Shown here one piece after another: positions 63,401 to 64,000 of a stretch of 64,000 bases of DNA. The notes beneath the pieces were generated by a model. It did not search any database and was not told where the DNA came from. It saw only the letters and a program-made list of their open reading frames with translations. The position numbers were made by a program, and so were the translations under genes. The stretch is taken from contig CP136066.1 of NCBI GenBank assembly GCA_032622095.1, positions 174,343,164 through 174,407,163 on the forward strand, given 5' to 3'. The first letter of the stretch is position 1. Every line of letters starts with the position of its first letter. This DNA comes from Siphonodentalium dalli (Eukaryota; Mollusca; Scaphopoda; Gadilida; Siphonodentaliidae).

Positions 63401-63858
63401 CCATTGTTCCCTTAAAATATAGTGCATGCTCAATTTAATGCAAATTATCGACGAGATTCTGGAGTTTACTTTGGTGAACAATTCCTCGACGTCGACAAAT
63501 AGTTTCAATACTAGTAAGTTGCAAATTGAAATGCATGTATTACAGGTACCAAGCTGATTTTTAAAATCTTATTTCCATATTTATATTCTAATGGACTGTC
63601 TATAGATACTTCCCAGAAGATGAAACCTAAGCAGAATGAGGTCCCCAGAGGGTGACTAATTATTCTGCAAATGACAAGACACAATATTCGCTGGCTTGAT
63701 TAATGCATATTTATAAACCTATTCTATTACCTGTCAGTACACAAAATATACATAATTTTCAGCATCAGTTCTTTCAAAAGCTGCAAATTCTCGTCATAAG
63801 ACTTCACCTGCAGACGGATCAGGAACTCATAGAAAGCTTTTGTTGCAACTGGACCCAC
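21151..63858 (-). CDS. BIRC6: BIRC6 (BRUCE/Apollon), C-terminal ~2,100 residues, 26 exons
   Basis: Giant E2/E3 hybrid ubiquitin ligase that restrains caspases and degrades SMAC, HTRA2 and LC3, charged by UBA6 (family knowledge). The call rests on recalled human BIRC6 motifs in the right order: [156 protein letters not shown]. All exons join in phase with AG/GT borders and total 6,303 nt including the stop. Exons, 5' to 3', are listed separately; residue numbers there count from the first visible codon. The gene is partial: exons for the propeller and BIR domain lie off the right edge. Introns are packed with MITEs, but no coding exon is interrupted. Confidence 0.97.
21511..21985 (-). repeat. 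Older copy related to the hAT element at 60437-60970 (intron)
   Basis: Inverted similarity: 'ttgaaaaatattggtgaatc', 'gtggtgatggtggtgtttac', 'gttgtatgataaaccaccat', ending 'tttggtccagcacggacc'. The termini are worn, so it is older than the 60 kb copy. Confidence 0.6.
21986..22836. other. BIRC6 last intron, remainder
   Basis: AT-rich intron; G-rich tract near 22351 ('gagggggtggggtatt'). No additional exon or structured element was recognised. Confidence 0.4.
22837..22971 (-). CDS. BIRC6: BIRC6 exon 25 of window
   Basis: Residues 1961-2005: [45 protein letters not shown]. Matches human FYLKRVEIMAQCEEWIADIQ and SDKRVGRTMSHH. A basic helical tail after the UBC. Acceptor TTTTTTGCAG with a long pyrimidine tract, donor GTAAGTAC. 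Confidence 0.96.
23026..23277. repeat. Family PB-3 element, copy 1
   Basis: TTAACCTTTTCTATACTAAA to TTTTGTAGAGAAAGTATTAA. An internal hairpin: GGAAATGTTAAGATAATAAG and inverse, with ATCTTAACATTTCC. It lies 54 bp upstream of the exon 25 acceptor. Confidence 0.85.
23356..23537. repeat. Family M foldback without termini
   Basis: 'atcgactccttaaccacagc' to 'gctgtggttaaggagtcgat'; the outer ~20 bp of both arms are missing. It abuts a family E fragment at 23538. Confidence 0.8.
23538..23860 (-). repeat. Family E/K-type fragment
   Basis: Subunits with 'gagttatcatccggaaatga' and 'gccataactctggtgaatat', ending in a GATAGATAGACAGACAGAC run. Confidence 0.6.
24115..24445. repeat. Family PB-1 element with a third palindrome
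   Basis: TTAACCCTTTCATGACAGGA at the left, then three TATATATG palindromes instead of two. The spacer 'acaaggtcaaggtaaatatt' occurs twice, showing an internal duplication. Confidence 0.75.
24468..24850 (-). repeat. Family I dispersed repeat, inverted copy
   Basis: 'attgtcgaaaattcaaacc', 'atgtaaatatttactacttt', 'gcggagtgttttaatcattt' align in reverse with 17318-17698; more diverged than other copies. Confidence 0.55.
24863..25966. mobile_element. hAT-like element, right terminus replaced
   Basis: Left end CAGGGTTGCCAAAGTACCAA with CCGGTTCCGTACTGATG. The right end carries the inverse (CGGTACTCGACATCAGAACC) but stops 30-40 bp short, joining PB-1 sequence at about 25964. The frame 25520-25789 is not recognisable. 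Confidence 0.6.
25964..26267. repeat. Local duplication, copy 1 (PB-1 pieces)
   Basis: 183 bp (25964-26146) read identically at 26543-26725, and similarity continues to 26267 / 26808 with a ~38-bp gap. Contains the end of one PB-1 and the start of another (TTAACCC at 26078). Confidence 0.85.
26340..26628. repeat. Family PB-1 element
   Basis: TTAACCTATTCATGACGGGA at the left, with a duplicated CCTCCCATAGGG block near 26410-26455. The right part overlaps duplication copy 2. Confidence 0.75.
26543..26808. repeat. Local duplication, copy 2
   Basis: Second copy of 25964-26267, offset 579 bp. It lacks one half of the palindrome (TATATATGCG...ATATA lost), giving CTCTTATATAAGAGAAT. Confidence 0.85.
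26657..26882. repeat. Family PB-1 element next to exon 24
   Basis: TTAACCCTTCCATGACTGAA to CCATCATAAAAGGCTTAA; its end is 63 bp past the exon 24 donor. The left part is inside duplication copy 2. Confidence 0.75.
26946..27134 (-). CDS. BIRC6: BIRC6 exon 24 of window: end of UBC domain
   Basis: Residues 1898-1960: [40 protein letters not shown] and [20 protein letters not shown], the C-terminal helices of the E2 domain, almost identical to human. Acceptor TTTCCTCAG, donor GTGTGTAT, phase 0. Confidence 0.98.
27197..27495 (-). repeat. Family I dispersed repeat, inverted copy
   Basis: 'acatattatggacttgttcg' to 'gtgtttcacatcactttaat'; includes 'tcaccgaaaatctcaaacaa' and 'caattgtaaatatttgctac'. 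Confidence 0.7.
27517..27881. mobile_element. hAT-like MITE with 8-bp target duplication
   Basis: Ends TAGGGTTGTGAC and ATACAGCCCTA, 365 bp. Flanked by GTTCTCAT (27509-27516) and GTTATCAT (27882-27889), 7 of 8 identical. Subterminal repeats around 'tatcgtattgtg' recur in both orientations. Confidence 0.8.
28206..28283 (-). CDS. BIRC6: BIRC6 exon 23 of window: catalytic cysteine
   Basis: Residues 1872-1897, only 78 nt: [20 protein letters not shown] then TSSFLQ. The second codon (TGT at 28278-28280) is the E2 thioester cysteine, so the active site is intact. Acceptor TTTTTTTTAG, donor GTATGTAG, phase 0 at both ends, so skipping this exon would keep the frame but delete the active site. Confidence 0.97.
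28634..28795 (-). CDS. BIRC6: BIRC6 exon 22 of window: UBC core
   Basis: Residues 1818-1871: [31 protein letters not shown], then [13 protein letters not shown]. The canonical E2 HPN motif is FNPN here, as in human BIRC6. Acceptor CGATTACAG, donor GTAAGAAA, exit phase 0. Confidence 0.98.
28796..29617. other. BIRC6 intron, no clear element
   Basis: AT-rich. A weak tRNA-promoter-like motif lies near 29340-29400 on the minus strand (see findings). The frame at 28868-29092 is not convincing. Confidence 0.4.
29618..29880. repeat. Family PB-3 element, copy 2
   Basis: TTAACCCTTTCTTTACTGAA to TTCAGTATAGTAATGGTTAA, opposite orientation to the 23 kb copy; internal hairpin 'gataataagttcaacaggtc'. Confidence 0.8.
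30055..30290. repeat. Family PB-1 element
   Basis: TTAACCCTTTCATGAACGGA at the left, two palindromes (one partly lost), right end worn. Confidence 0.75.
30793..31007 (-). CDS. BIRC6: BIRC6 exon 21 of window: start of UBC domain
   Basis: Residues 1746-1817: [18 protein letters not shown] then [20 protein letters not shown] and [15 protein letters not shown], the first helix and strand of the E2 fold. Acceptor ATTGTCACAG, donor GTCAGTCT, exit phase 0. Confidence 0.97.
31047..31442. repeat. Family D element, long form
   Basis: GGCCTCAAAATATGGTGTCG at the left, AATGTCCGGCCTGTT at the right, with both arms and the AT-rich middle; lies 39 bp upstream of the exon 21 acceptor. Confidence 0.7.
31800..32045. 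repeat. Family M foldback with internal duplication
   Basis: TACAGTAATGCCC...GGGCATTACTGTA. The right arm contains 'gactaaatcctgaaaagtta' twice around 31950-31995. It ends 73 bp past the exon 20 donor. Confidence 0.88.
32119..32363 (-). CDS. BIRC6: BIRC6 exon 20 of window
   Basis: Residues 1664-1746: a charged linker with a KEEEEE run, the conserved [20 protein letters not shown], a Ser-rich acidic stretch ([19 protein letters not shown]), then [13 protein letters not shown] (human EEKYVAVMKKLQF). Acceptor CTTTTTCAG, donor GTAAATAT, exit phase 1. Confidence 0.95.
32577..34068 (-). repeat. Family K element interrupted by a family E element
   Basis: Ends TGTCCCCCGAA and TTTTTCGGGGGACA. The body consists of ~160-bp subunits around 'gttatcatccggaaacc'. 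A complete E copy splits it at 33127-33874: outer sequence 'ccataactctagca' resumes as 'aaaatgggcggagcaaaccc'. Confidence 0.7.
33127..33874 (-). repeat. Family E element, complete, nested
   Basis: CAAGAGCTACGCTGGGAGTG to CAAACGGGCGTATA, 748 bp, about four subunits of 'gttatcatccggacaacaaa' type plus a GGACGCCCGGACGGACAGAC run. Confidence 0.8.
34093..34577. repeat. Long foldback element, ~230-bp arms
   Basis: Left arm TTTCACAGGAAATATTTTCA ... 'gctcagtttactatctgaaa' ... 'ttgcatattttagt'; right arm its inverse, ending 'aaatatttcctgtcaaactc'. A poly-T run (34209-34227) lies in the left arm only. No gene. Confidence 0.85.
35090..35375 (-). repeat. Family D element, inverted partial copy
   Basis: 'ccttctgggaagtttctata', 'aatttgcagaagataaaatg', then the CTCCAGAGGGTGAATTTGG arm ending TGTCAGACACACAAA. 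Confidence 0.65.
35423..35781 (-). CDS. BIRC6: BIRC6 exon 19 of window
   Basis: Residues 1545-1664: [10 protein letters not shown], then [20 protein letters not shown] and [20 protein letters not shown], ending [16 protein letters not shown]. Helical scaffold next to the UBC domain. Acceptor TTATCCACAG, donor GTAAGGAA, exit phase 2. A family D repeat ends about 50 bp past the donor. Confidence 0.97.
36438..36530. repeat. Family PB-1 fragment
   Basis: TTAACCCTTTCATGACTGGA through TATATATGCGAGTCTC, then lost; 78 bp past the exon 18 donor. Confidence 0.7.
36608..36805 (-). CDS. BIRC6: BIRC6 exon 18 of window
   Basis: Residues 1479-1544: a variable linker, then [20 protein letters not shown] and [10 protein letters not shown]; human has [20 protein letters not shown]. 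Acceptor TTTTCTCCAG, donor GTAATACT, exit phase 0. Confidence 0.97.
37154..38052. mobile_element. hAT-like element (CAGGGACCAGC ends)
   Basis: 899 bp. CAGGGACCAGC at the left, GCTGGTCCCTG at the right, then GGGAGAATCTCCC versus GGGAGAATTCTCCC subterminally. Target duplication not evident. Contains a short tandem repeat at 37700-37805. The 110-codon minus frame at 37726-38058 is not a known family. Confidence 0.65.
37700..37805 (+). repeat. Tandem repeat, ~50 bp x 2-3
   Basis: Unit AAAACCTGCCTGCCGG plus 'aaattttagtcataaaaa'; the third unit is shortened to CCTGCCTGCCTGC. Confidence 0.7.
38420..38625. repeat. Foldback, ~90-bp arms
   Basis: Left arm ATTTTGTTCTTATACCAATC ... 'gttattgtcaagttcgtacg'; right arm inverse '..gtatgaacttgacaataac' ... 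GATTGGTATAAGAACAAAAT. The loop is about 25 bp. Confidence 0.8.
38818..39032 (-). CDS. BIRC6: BIRC6 exon 17 of window
   Basis: Residues 1407-1478: [20 protein letters not shown], then [20 protein letters not shown] and [14 protein letters not shown], nearly identical in pattern to human. Acceptor ATATTTCCAG, donor GTAGGCCT, exit phase 0. Confidence 0.97.
39332..39536 (-). CDS. BIRC6: BIRC6 exon 16 of window
   Basis: Residues 1339-1407: a Gly/Ser linker, then [20 protein letters not shown] and [20 protein letters not shown], close to human [20 protein letters not shown]. Acceptor TTTTTGCAG, donor GTACAGTA, exit phase 1. Confidence 0.97.
39583..39797. repeat. Family D element, partial
   Basis: GTATGTCAGTCATTTATAGA arm and middle ('tgggagacctaggatcagat'); the right arm is missing, ending next to a PB-2 insertion. 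Confidence 0.65.
39803..40173. repeat. Family PB-2 element, copy 2
   Basis: TTAACCCTTTACCCAACAAA to GTTGGGTAAAGGGTTAA, 371 bp. Differs from copies 1 and 3 by a ~15-bp deletion ('aaagcttcaacagcc' absent) and a longer spacer. Confidence 0.9.
40325..40596 (-). CDS. BIRC6: BIRC6 exon 15 of window
   Basis: Residues 1248-1338: an acidic linker ([19 protein letters not shown]), the conserved [20 protein letters not shown] then ILYPEIS, then a variable stretch with [15 protein letters not shown]. Human has LQVFAGMGGLALIAERLPML. Acceptor TTTATTTTTAG, donor GTGAGTGA, exit phase 0. Confidence 0.96.
40707..40962. repeat. Family D element, compact double-palindrome form
   Basis: AAGCCTTGAAATAGGGTGTC to the inverse; differs from 17812-18068 at only a few bases over about 255 bp. 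Confidence 0.88.
41019..41262. repeat. Family PB-1 element
   Basis: TTAACCCTTTCATGATGGGA to CATGGAAGGGTTAA; the second palindrome is half deleted. A PB-3 fragment follows at about 41280-41475. Confidence 0.8.
41995..42976. repeat. Family D element, long form, interrupted by family H
   Basis: TATAGGGTGCCTGTCATTTG at the left, ACAGGCACACTATAATCAGG at the right. The internal 'tatagagaaagtaaactaaa' is followed by a family H insertion, after which the D middle resumes ('aaagatatagaatctaag'). Confidence 0.7.
42249..42787. repeat. Family H element, complete, nested in D
   Basis: CAGTCCCAATGGGACTAAGG, a 12-bp C run, two to three ~130-bp subunits ('cataatcgcaggtgcacatg'), a GGACGGACGGACGGAC run, and the end GCGGGGGGTATA. 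Confidence 0.7.
43008..43154 (-). CDS. BIRC6: BIRC6 exon 14 of window
   Basis: Residues 1199-1248: [20 protein letters not shown] then [20 protein letters not shown]. Human has QPLPAEMTLAQLLTLLYDRK; this is part of the ubiquitin-like fold as I recall it. Acceptor ATCTTACAG, donor GTAAGTTA, exit phase 1. Length is 147 nt. Confidence 0.94.
43585..43845. repeat. Family PB-3 element, copy 3
   Basis: TTAACTCTTTCTTTACTAAA to TTTAGTAAAGAAAGGATTAA, about 260 bp, with internal hairpin and 'cttctgcacttgtattatct'. Good reference copy; 33 bp past the exon 13 donor. Confidence 0.85.
43878..44036 (-). CDS. BIRC6: BIRC6 exon 13 of window
   Basis: Residues 1146-1199: a basic Ser/Thr linker, then [20 protein letters not shown] and [12 protein letters not shown], the human TPPRPPSRRGR...VFHLFHKLLAG block. 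It opens the ubiquitin-like segment. Acceptor TTCCTTAAG, donor GTTGGTGT, exit phase 1. Confidence 0.95.
44452..44578. repeat. Family M foldback, right arm mostly deleted
   Basis: TACAGTAATGCCCTAAATAA at the left, then from GGAAAGCCCTCAGTG straight to CGATTATTTAGGGCATTACTG. A second gap removed 'cggaaatat' in the left arm. Confidence 0.85.
44729..44851 (-). CDS. BIRC6: BIRC6 exon 12 of window
   Basis: Residues 1105-1146: [20 protein letters not shown] then a charged stretch. It matches the human DTPSITAKLISEQKDDKEKK linker in position and composition, and is probably flexible. Acceptor TTTTTGCAG, donor GTTAGTAT, exit phase 1. Confidence 0.92.
44990..45160. repeat. Family PB-3 fragment
   Basis: 'caacttattatatgaaattt' to 'ataactaggtgggagaatt'; the left terminus is missing and it joins a family I copy. 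Confidence 0.6.
45161..45595 (+). repeat. Family I dispersed repeat, longest copy
   Basis: TTAAAGTGATGTGAAACACT to 'aatctataatatgtctttaa'. It has an extra ~45 bp near 45320-45370 relative to the 17 kb copy. Confidence 0.75.
45620..45853 (-). CDS. BIRC6: BIRC6 exon 11 of window
   Basis: Residues 1027-1105: [20 protein letters not shown], then [19 protein letters not shown]; human has IQHPMYGAGHKFRTLHLP. A strongly conserved scaffold segment. Acceptor TACTCGCAG, donor GTATAGTT, exit phase 1. Confidence 0.96.
45889..46140. repeat. Family PB-3 element, copy 4
   Basis: 'tctatttctatactaaatac' to TTTAGTATAGAAAGGGTTA; only 36 bp upstream of the exon 11 acceptor. Confidence 0.8.
46528..46669 (-). 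CDS. BIRC6: BIRC6 exon 10 of window
   Basis: Residues 980-1027: [20 protein letters not shown] then [19 protein letters not shown]; human has ENATVAFFLQCISCHPNNQK. Acceptor TTATTGCAG, donor GTAAAGTG, exit phase 1. Confidence 0.95.
46806..47288. repeat. Family D element, long form
   Basis: AGTCCTCAAAATATGGTGCT at the left, CACCACATTTTGAGGCCTGG at the right; the second arm has an inserted partial arm ('gcagaatgaggttgccagaa'). Confidence 0.75.
47455..47844. repeat. Family PB-2 element, copy 3
   Basis: TTAACCCTTTACCCAACAAA to GTTGGGTAAAGGGTTAA, 390 bp, nested in the A-rich array. Confidence 0.9.
48059..48956 (-). repeat. Family E element, complete, nested
   Basis: CAAGAGCTACGCTGGGCGTG to CAAACGGGCGTATAAAA, ~898 bp, one more subunit than the 33 kb copy. 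Flanking ATGATAAA on both sides could be a target duplication, but the host array itself repeats that motif. Confidence 0.8.
49130..49326 (-). CDS. BIRC6: BIRC6 exon 9 of window
   Basis: Residues 914-979: [19 protein letters not shown] then [20 protein letters not shown]; human has [15 protein letters not shown]. Acceptor TTTTTACAG, donor GTAAGTAA, exit phase 0. Repeat-derived DNA of the PB-1 type ends about 22 bp past the donor. Confidence 0.95.
49500..50300. other. BIRC6 intron, no clear element
   Basis: Unique-looking AT-rich DNA. 'aataaatagaatatgtaattcg'-type sequence at 50087-50115 repeats at 50326 and leads into the next foldback. Confidence 0.4.
50326..50480. repeat. Foldback, ~65-bp arms
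   Basis: GTTTCTCTCATATGATATTT and its inverse AAATATCATATGAGAGAAAC, with TTTTCTCTCG / CGAGAAAA at the loop. Confidence 0.8.
50884..51131. repeat. Family PB-1 element beside exon 8
   Basis: TTTACCCTTTCATGATGGGA at the left, two palindromes (one PB-1 centre, one PB-2-like GGCGACCTATGGTCGACTTG), worn right end about 20 bp from the exon 8 donor. Confidence 0.75.
51151..51644 (-). CDS. BIRC6: BIRC6 exon 8 of window
   Basis: Residues 749-914. Human-like landmarks are [36 protein letters not shown] and [20 protein letters not shown] (human SHLATLASSSQSPEA). It ends in an acidic/Gly linker, [11 protein letters not shown]. Acceptor TTTTTCAG, donor GTGAGTTA. A PB-1 element lies about 20 bp past the donor. 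Confidence 0.95.
51688..51740. repeat. Family D fragment
   Basis: ATATAGTGTCTGTCATTTGC plus AGATTGAGGTCCCCAGAGGG; one arm only. Confidence 0.65.
52168..52612. repeat. Family PB-4 element carrying the palindromic cassette
   Basis: TTAACCCTTTCGGTGCCAAG to CTGGCACTGAAAGGGTTAA, 445 bp. Contains one complete TGCATTCTCTTATATATGCG palindrome with the GTCGACCATAGGTCGCC centre, and an internal partial terminus 'aactctttcagtgcc' at about 52361. Confidence 0.85.
52630..52851 (-). CDS. BIRC6: BIRC6 exon 7 of window
   Basis: Residues 675-749, [16 protein letters not shown] then [20 protein letters not shown]; human has IAAVLWHSYELPVEYDL. Acceptor TTTACAACAG, donor GTGAGTTT, exit phase 2. A TTAA element ends 17 bp past the donor. 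Confidence 0.95.
53282..53495. repeat. Family PB-4 element, perfect-palindrome form
   Basis: TTAACCCTTTCAGTGCCAAG to TTGGCACTGAAAGGGTAA, 214 bp, almost fully self-complementary around GAAAGAGCTCTTTGAGCTCT. The outermost right T is lost. Confidence 0.88.
53693..53798 (-). CDS. BIRC6: BIRC6 exon 6 of window
   Basis: Residues 640-675: [20 protein letters not shown] then [16 protein letters not shown] short exon joining two helical repeats. Acceptor CTTGCACAG, donor GTATGTAC, exit phase 2. Confidence 0.93.
53883..54149. repeat. Family PB-1 element
   Basis: TTTACCCTTCCATTACTGGA to ATCATGAAAGGGTTAA, both palindromes. Confidence 0.8.
54247..54392. repeat. Foldback, ~65-bp arms
   Basis: CTACAACGAGTCCCCAGTTT ... 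'aattaggtctggacc' and inverse, loop GAGCCTTTGGCGA. Perfect except for a few bases. Beyond it TTTATTACATGATCC (54392) is echoed inverted at 54774-54788. Confidence 0.85.
54981..55225 (-). CDS. BIRC6: BIRC6 exon 5 of window
   Basis: Residues 558-640, beginning [17 protein letters not shown], the most recognisable human-like block, then a helical repeat ending [17 protein letters not shown]. The acceptor is CATTATTTCAG. A dispersed repeat ends about 13 bp upstream of the splice site (see findings). Donor GTATGAAT; exit phase 1. Confidence 0.96.
55238..55892 (-). repeat. Dispersed repeat R7, copy 2
   Basis: Inverted match to 8262-9022, about 655 bp. Its terminus GAACGAGAGGCCGATC sits immediately upstream of the exon 5 acceptor. 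A worn PB-1 piece lies within at 55408-55450. Confidence 0.75.
56040..56455 (-). repeat. Family F block
   Basis: Two ~150-bp subunits ('gggccataactctgtaacaa', 'aaaatgtttgagttat'), a GACAGACAGACGGACAGACG run, then CACTATGTTTACCATACTAT. Confidence 0.65.
56618..56755 (+). repeat. Tandem repeat, ~35-39 bp x 4
   Basis: Unit 'ttggtgtaaacaatagttat' plus 'tttcaaaaaatactta'; the third unit lacks TTATTGG. Confidence 0.85.
56760..57893. other. BIRC6 intron with diffuse mollusc-type repeat
   Basis: 57440-57800 has two related ~170-bp units ('ttgttgagcaagtctcatat', 'gccataactcaaccc'). The rest is unassigned. Confidence 0.45.
57894..58164 (-). CDS. BIRC6: BIRC6 exon 4 of window
   Basis: Residues 468-558. 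Second half of the beta-sandwich: [59 protein letters not shown]. The human counterpart has LRLHRPRDASTLGLSQIKLL. Acceptor TTTTATAG, donor GTTTGTTT (a weaker GT context), exit phase 2. Confidence 0.95.
58222..58605 (-). repeat. Family I dispersed repeat, inverted copy
   Basis: 'aaacatattatggacttgtt' to 'ggagtgttgcacatcacttt'; full length, 58 bp upstream of the exon 4 acceptor. Confidence 0.75.
58653..59740. mobile_element. 1.1-kb TTAA-flanked element with GC hairpins
   Basis: TTAACTCTTTCA to TGAAAGAGTTAA, piggyBac-like target and ends. Near the left end are two 16-bp hairpins, GCCCGCTGTAGCGGGC (58672-58687) and GCCTGCTACAGCGGGC (58716-58731). 'cctagcaaccgttgc' recurs internally. The frames at 58713-58976 and 59535-59783 match nothing I know. 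Confidence 0.65.
59814..60236. repeat. Family D element, long form
   Basis: GTTGTGTGCCTGTCATTTGC at the left, TTACAGGCACACTAAACTCA at the right, both arms and middle. About 420 bp; good reference for the long form. Confidence 0.8.
60437..60970. mobile_element. hAT-like MITE with perfect 8-bp target duplication
   Basis: CAGGGTCCGCGCTG to CAGCGCGAACCCTG, 534 bp. GTCGAAAC occurs at 60429-60436 and 60971-60978. Contains 'ttgccaaatgaaaatatttt' in both arms. No transposase. It lies 53 bp past the exon 3 donor. Confidence 0.9.
61024..61398 (-). CDS. BIRC6: BIRC6 exon 3 of window
   Basis: Residues 343-468. A helical part ([17 protein letters not shown], then [12 protein letters not shown]) leads through a Ser/Pro linker into the start of a beta-sandwich: [18 protein letters not shown], then [19 protein letters not shown]. 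In the human cryo-EM structures this area is, as I recall, the carbohydrate-binding-module-like domain. Donor GTAAGTCA; phase 1 exit. Confidence 0.96.
61749..62647 (-). CDS. BIRC6: BIRC6 exon 2 of window (longest)
   Basis: Residues 43-343, by far the longest exon here (899 nt). Helical repeats ([65 protein letters not shown]) alternate with a Ser/Thr-rich linker of low complexity. Acceptor TTCTTGCAG, donor GTGAGTG. It ends in phase 1 after ...VFLEMG. Confidence 0.96.
62887..63513. mobile_element. hAT-like MITE with 8-bp target duplication
   Basis: Ends TAGTGATGAAAC and GTTTCAATACTA (10 of 12 matched), 627 bp. Flanks are CTAAGTTG (62879-62886) and GTAAGTTG (63514-63521). Subterminal GTCGAC boxes lie near both ends. 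Confidence 0.65.
63605..63690. repeat. Family D fragment
   Basis: 'cccagaagatgaaacctaag', GAATGAGGTCCCCAGAGGG, then the distal end GACAAGACACAATATT; the palindromic core is deleted. Confidence 0.65.
63731..63858 (-). CDS. BIRC6: BIRC6 exon 1 of window
   Basis: Residues 1-43, starting [17 protein letters not shown], an amphipathic helical segment of the armadillo-like scaffold. Acceptor TTCAACAG at the right, donor GTAATAG at the left. It ends in phase 2 (AG), completed to Arg by the next exon. It is the first exon seen; earlier exons lie outside the window. Confidence 0.93.
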
Positions 63859-63944
63859 CTGTTGAAGACAATTATACAGGGTGATTAGACCTGTGTTACA
63901 AATAACATGTGAGACAGTACACAGCTATCTCAGACATAACAAGA

Positions 63945-64000
63945 AGTCACAAGAAGATCCCCAGAGGGTGAATTTAATGACGCTATCTCGCAGTGAGCTA
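63945..64000. repeat. Family D fragment at window edge
   Basis: AGATCCCCAGAGGGTGAATT then GACGCTATCTCGC; continues past the window. Confidence 0.6.

Noticed and set aside
1-64000. CRISPR array or bacterial operon structure
   Set aside because: The DNA is plainly eukaryotic: spliced BIRC6 and MITEs; the tandem repeats have no spacer pattern.

Overview
The window is animal nuclear DNA. It is AT-rich, its genes have short exons with GT..AG junctions, and it is crowded with miniature transposable elements. The repeat vocabulary points to a lophotrochozoan, most likely a bivalve mollusc. That vocabulary includes 'agctcacctgag' blocks, stretches of 'gttatcatccgg' and 'ggccataactc', and (GGAC/GGAT)n tails. 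The organism call is an inference from recalled repeat types, not a proof.

One host gene is recognised with high confidence: BIRC6 (BRUCE/Apollon), on the minus strand. It enters from the right edge, where the first visible exon is 63731-63858, and its stop codon is at 21151-21153. I could chain 26 coding exons with consistent splice phases and GT..AG junctions and no frame break. They give about 2,100 residues, roughly the C-terminal 43% of a protein of about 4,850 residues in human. The visible part holds armadillo-like helical segments, a beta-sandwich segment, a short ubiquitin-like segment, the complete UBC (E2) domain with its thioester cysteine, and the C-terminal helix and acidic tail. 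The WD40-like propeller and BIR domain would lie beyond the right edge.

Layout: 1-20090 has no recognisable host gene and is a mosaic of repeats. 20090-21150 is the presumed 3' UTR and end of BIRC6, with a 0.9 kb hAT-type element inside it. 21151-63858 is BIRC6, whose introns carry most of the repeats. 63859-64000 is intron with a repeat fragment.

Several repeat families are resolved: TA-flanked near-perfect foldbacks (family M); four TTAA-flanked piggyBac-like families with TTAACCCTTTC-type ends (PB-1 to PB-4) plus a larger fifth element; an inverted-repeat family D with 'AGAATGAGGTCCCCAGAGGG' arms; hAT-like elements, three with clear 8-bp target duplications; a 444-bp element with long terminal inverted repeats and an internal array of small palindromes; mollusc-type blocks with internal subrepeats (E, F, G, H, K); a 380-bp dispersed repeat (I); a 0.7 kb repeat present in two inverted copies; a truncated LINE 3' end; and several minisatellites.

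The most unusual signals are three. A palindromic cassette ('TGCATTCTCTTATATATGCG') is shared by otherwise different TTAA families. The A-rich spacer of one such element has expanded into a minisatellite that hosts further insertions. Repeats end within about 13-22 bp of splice sites of four adjacent-region BIRC6 exons.
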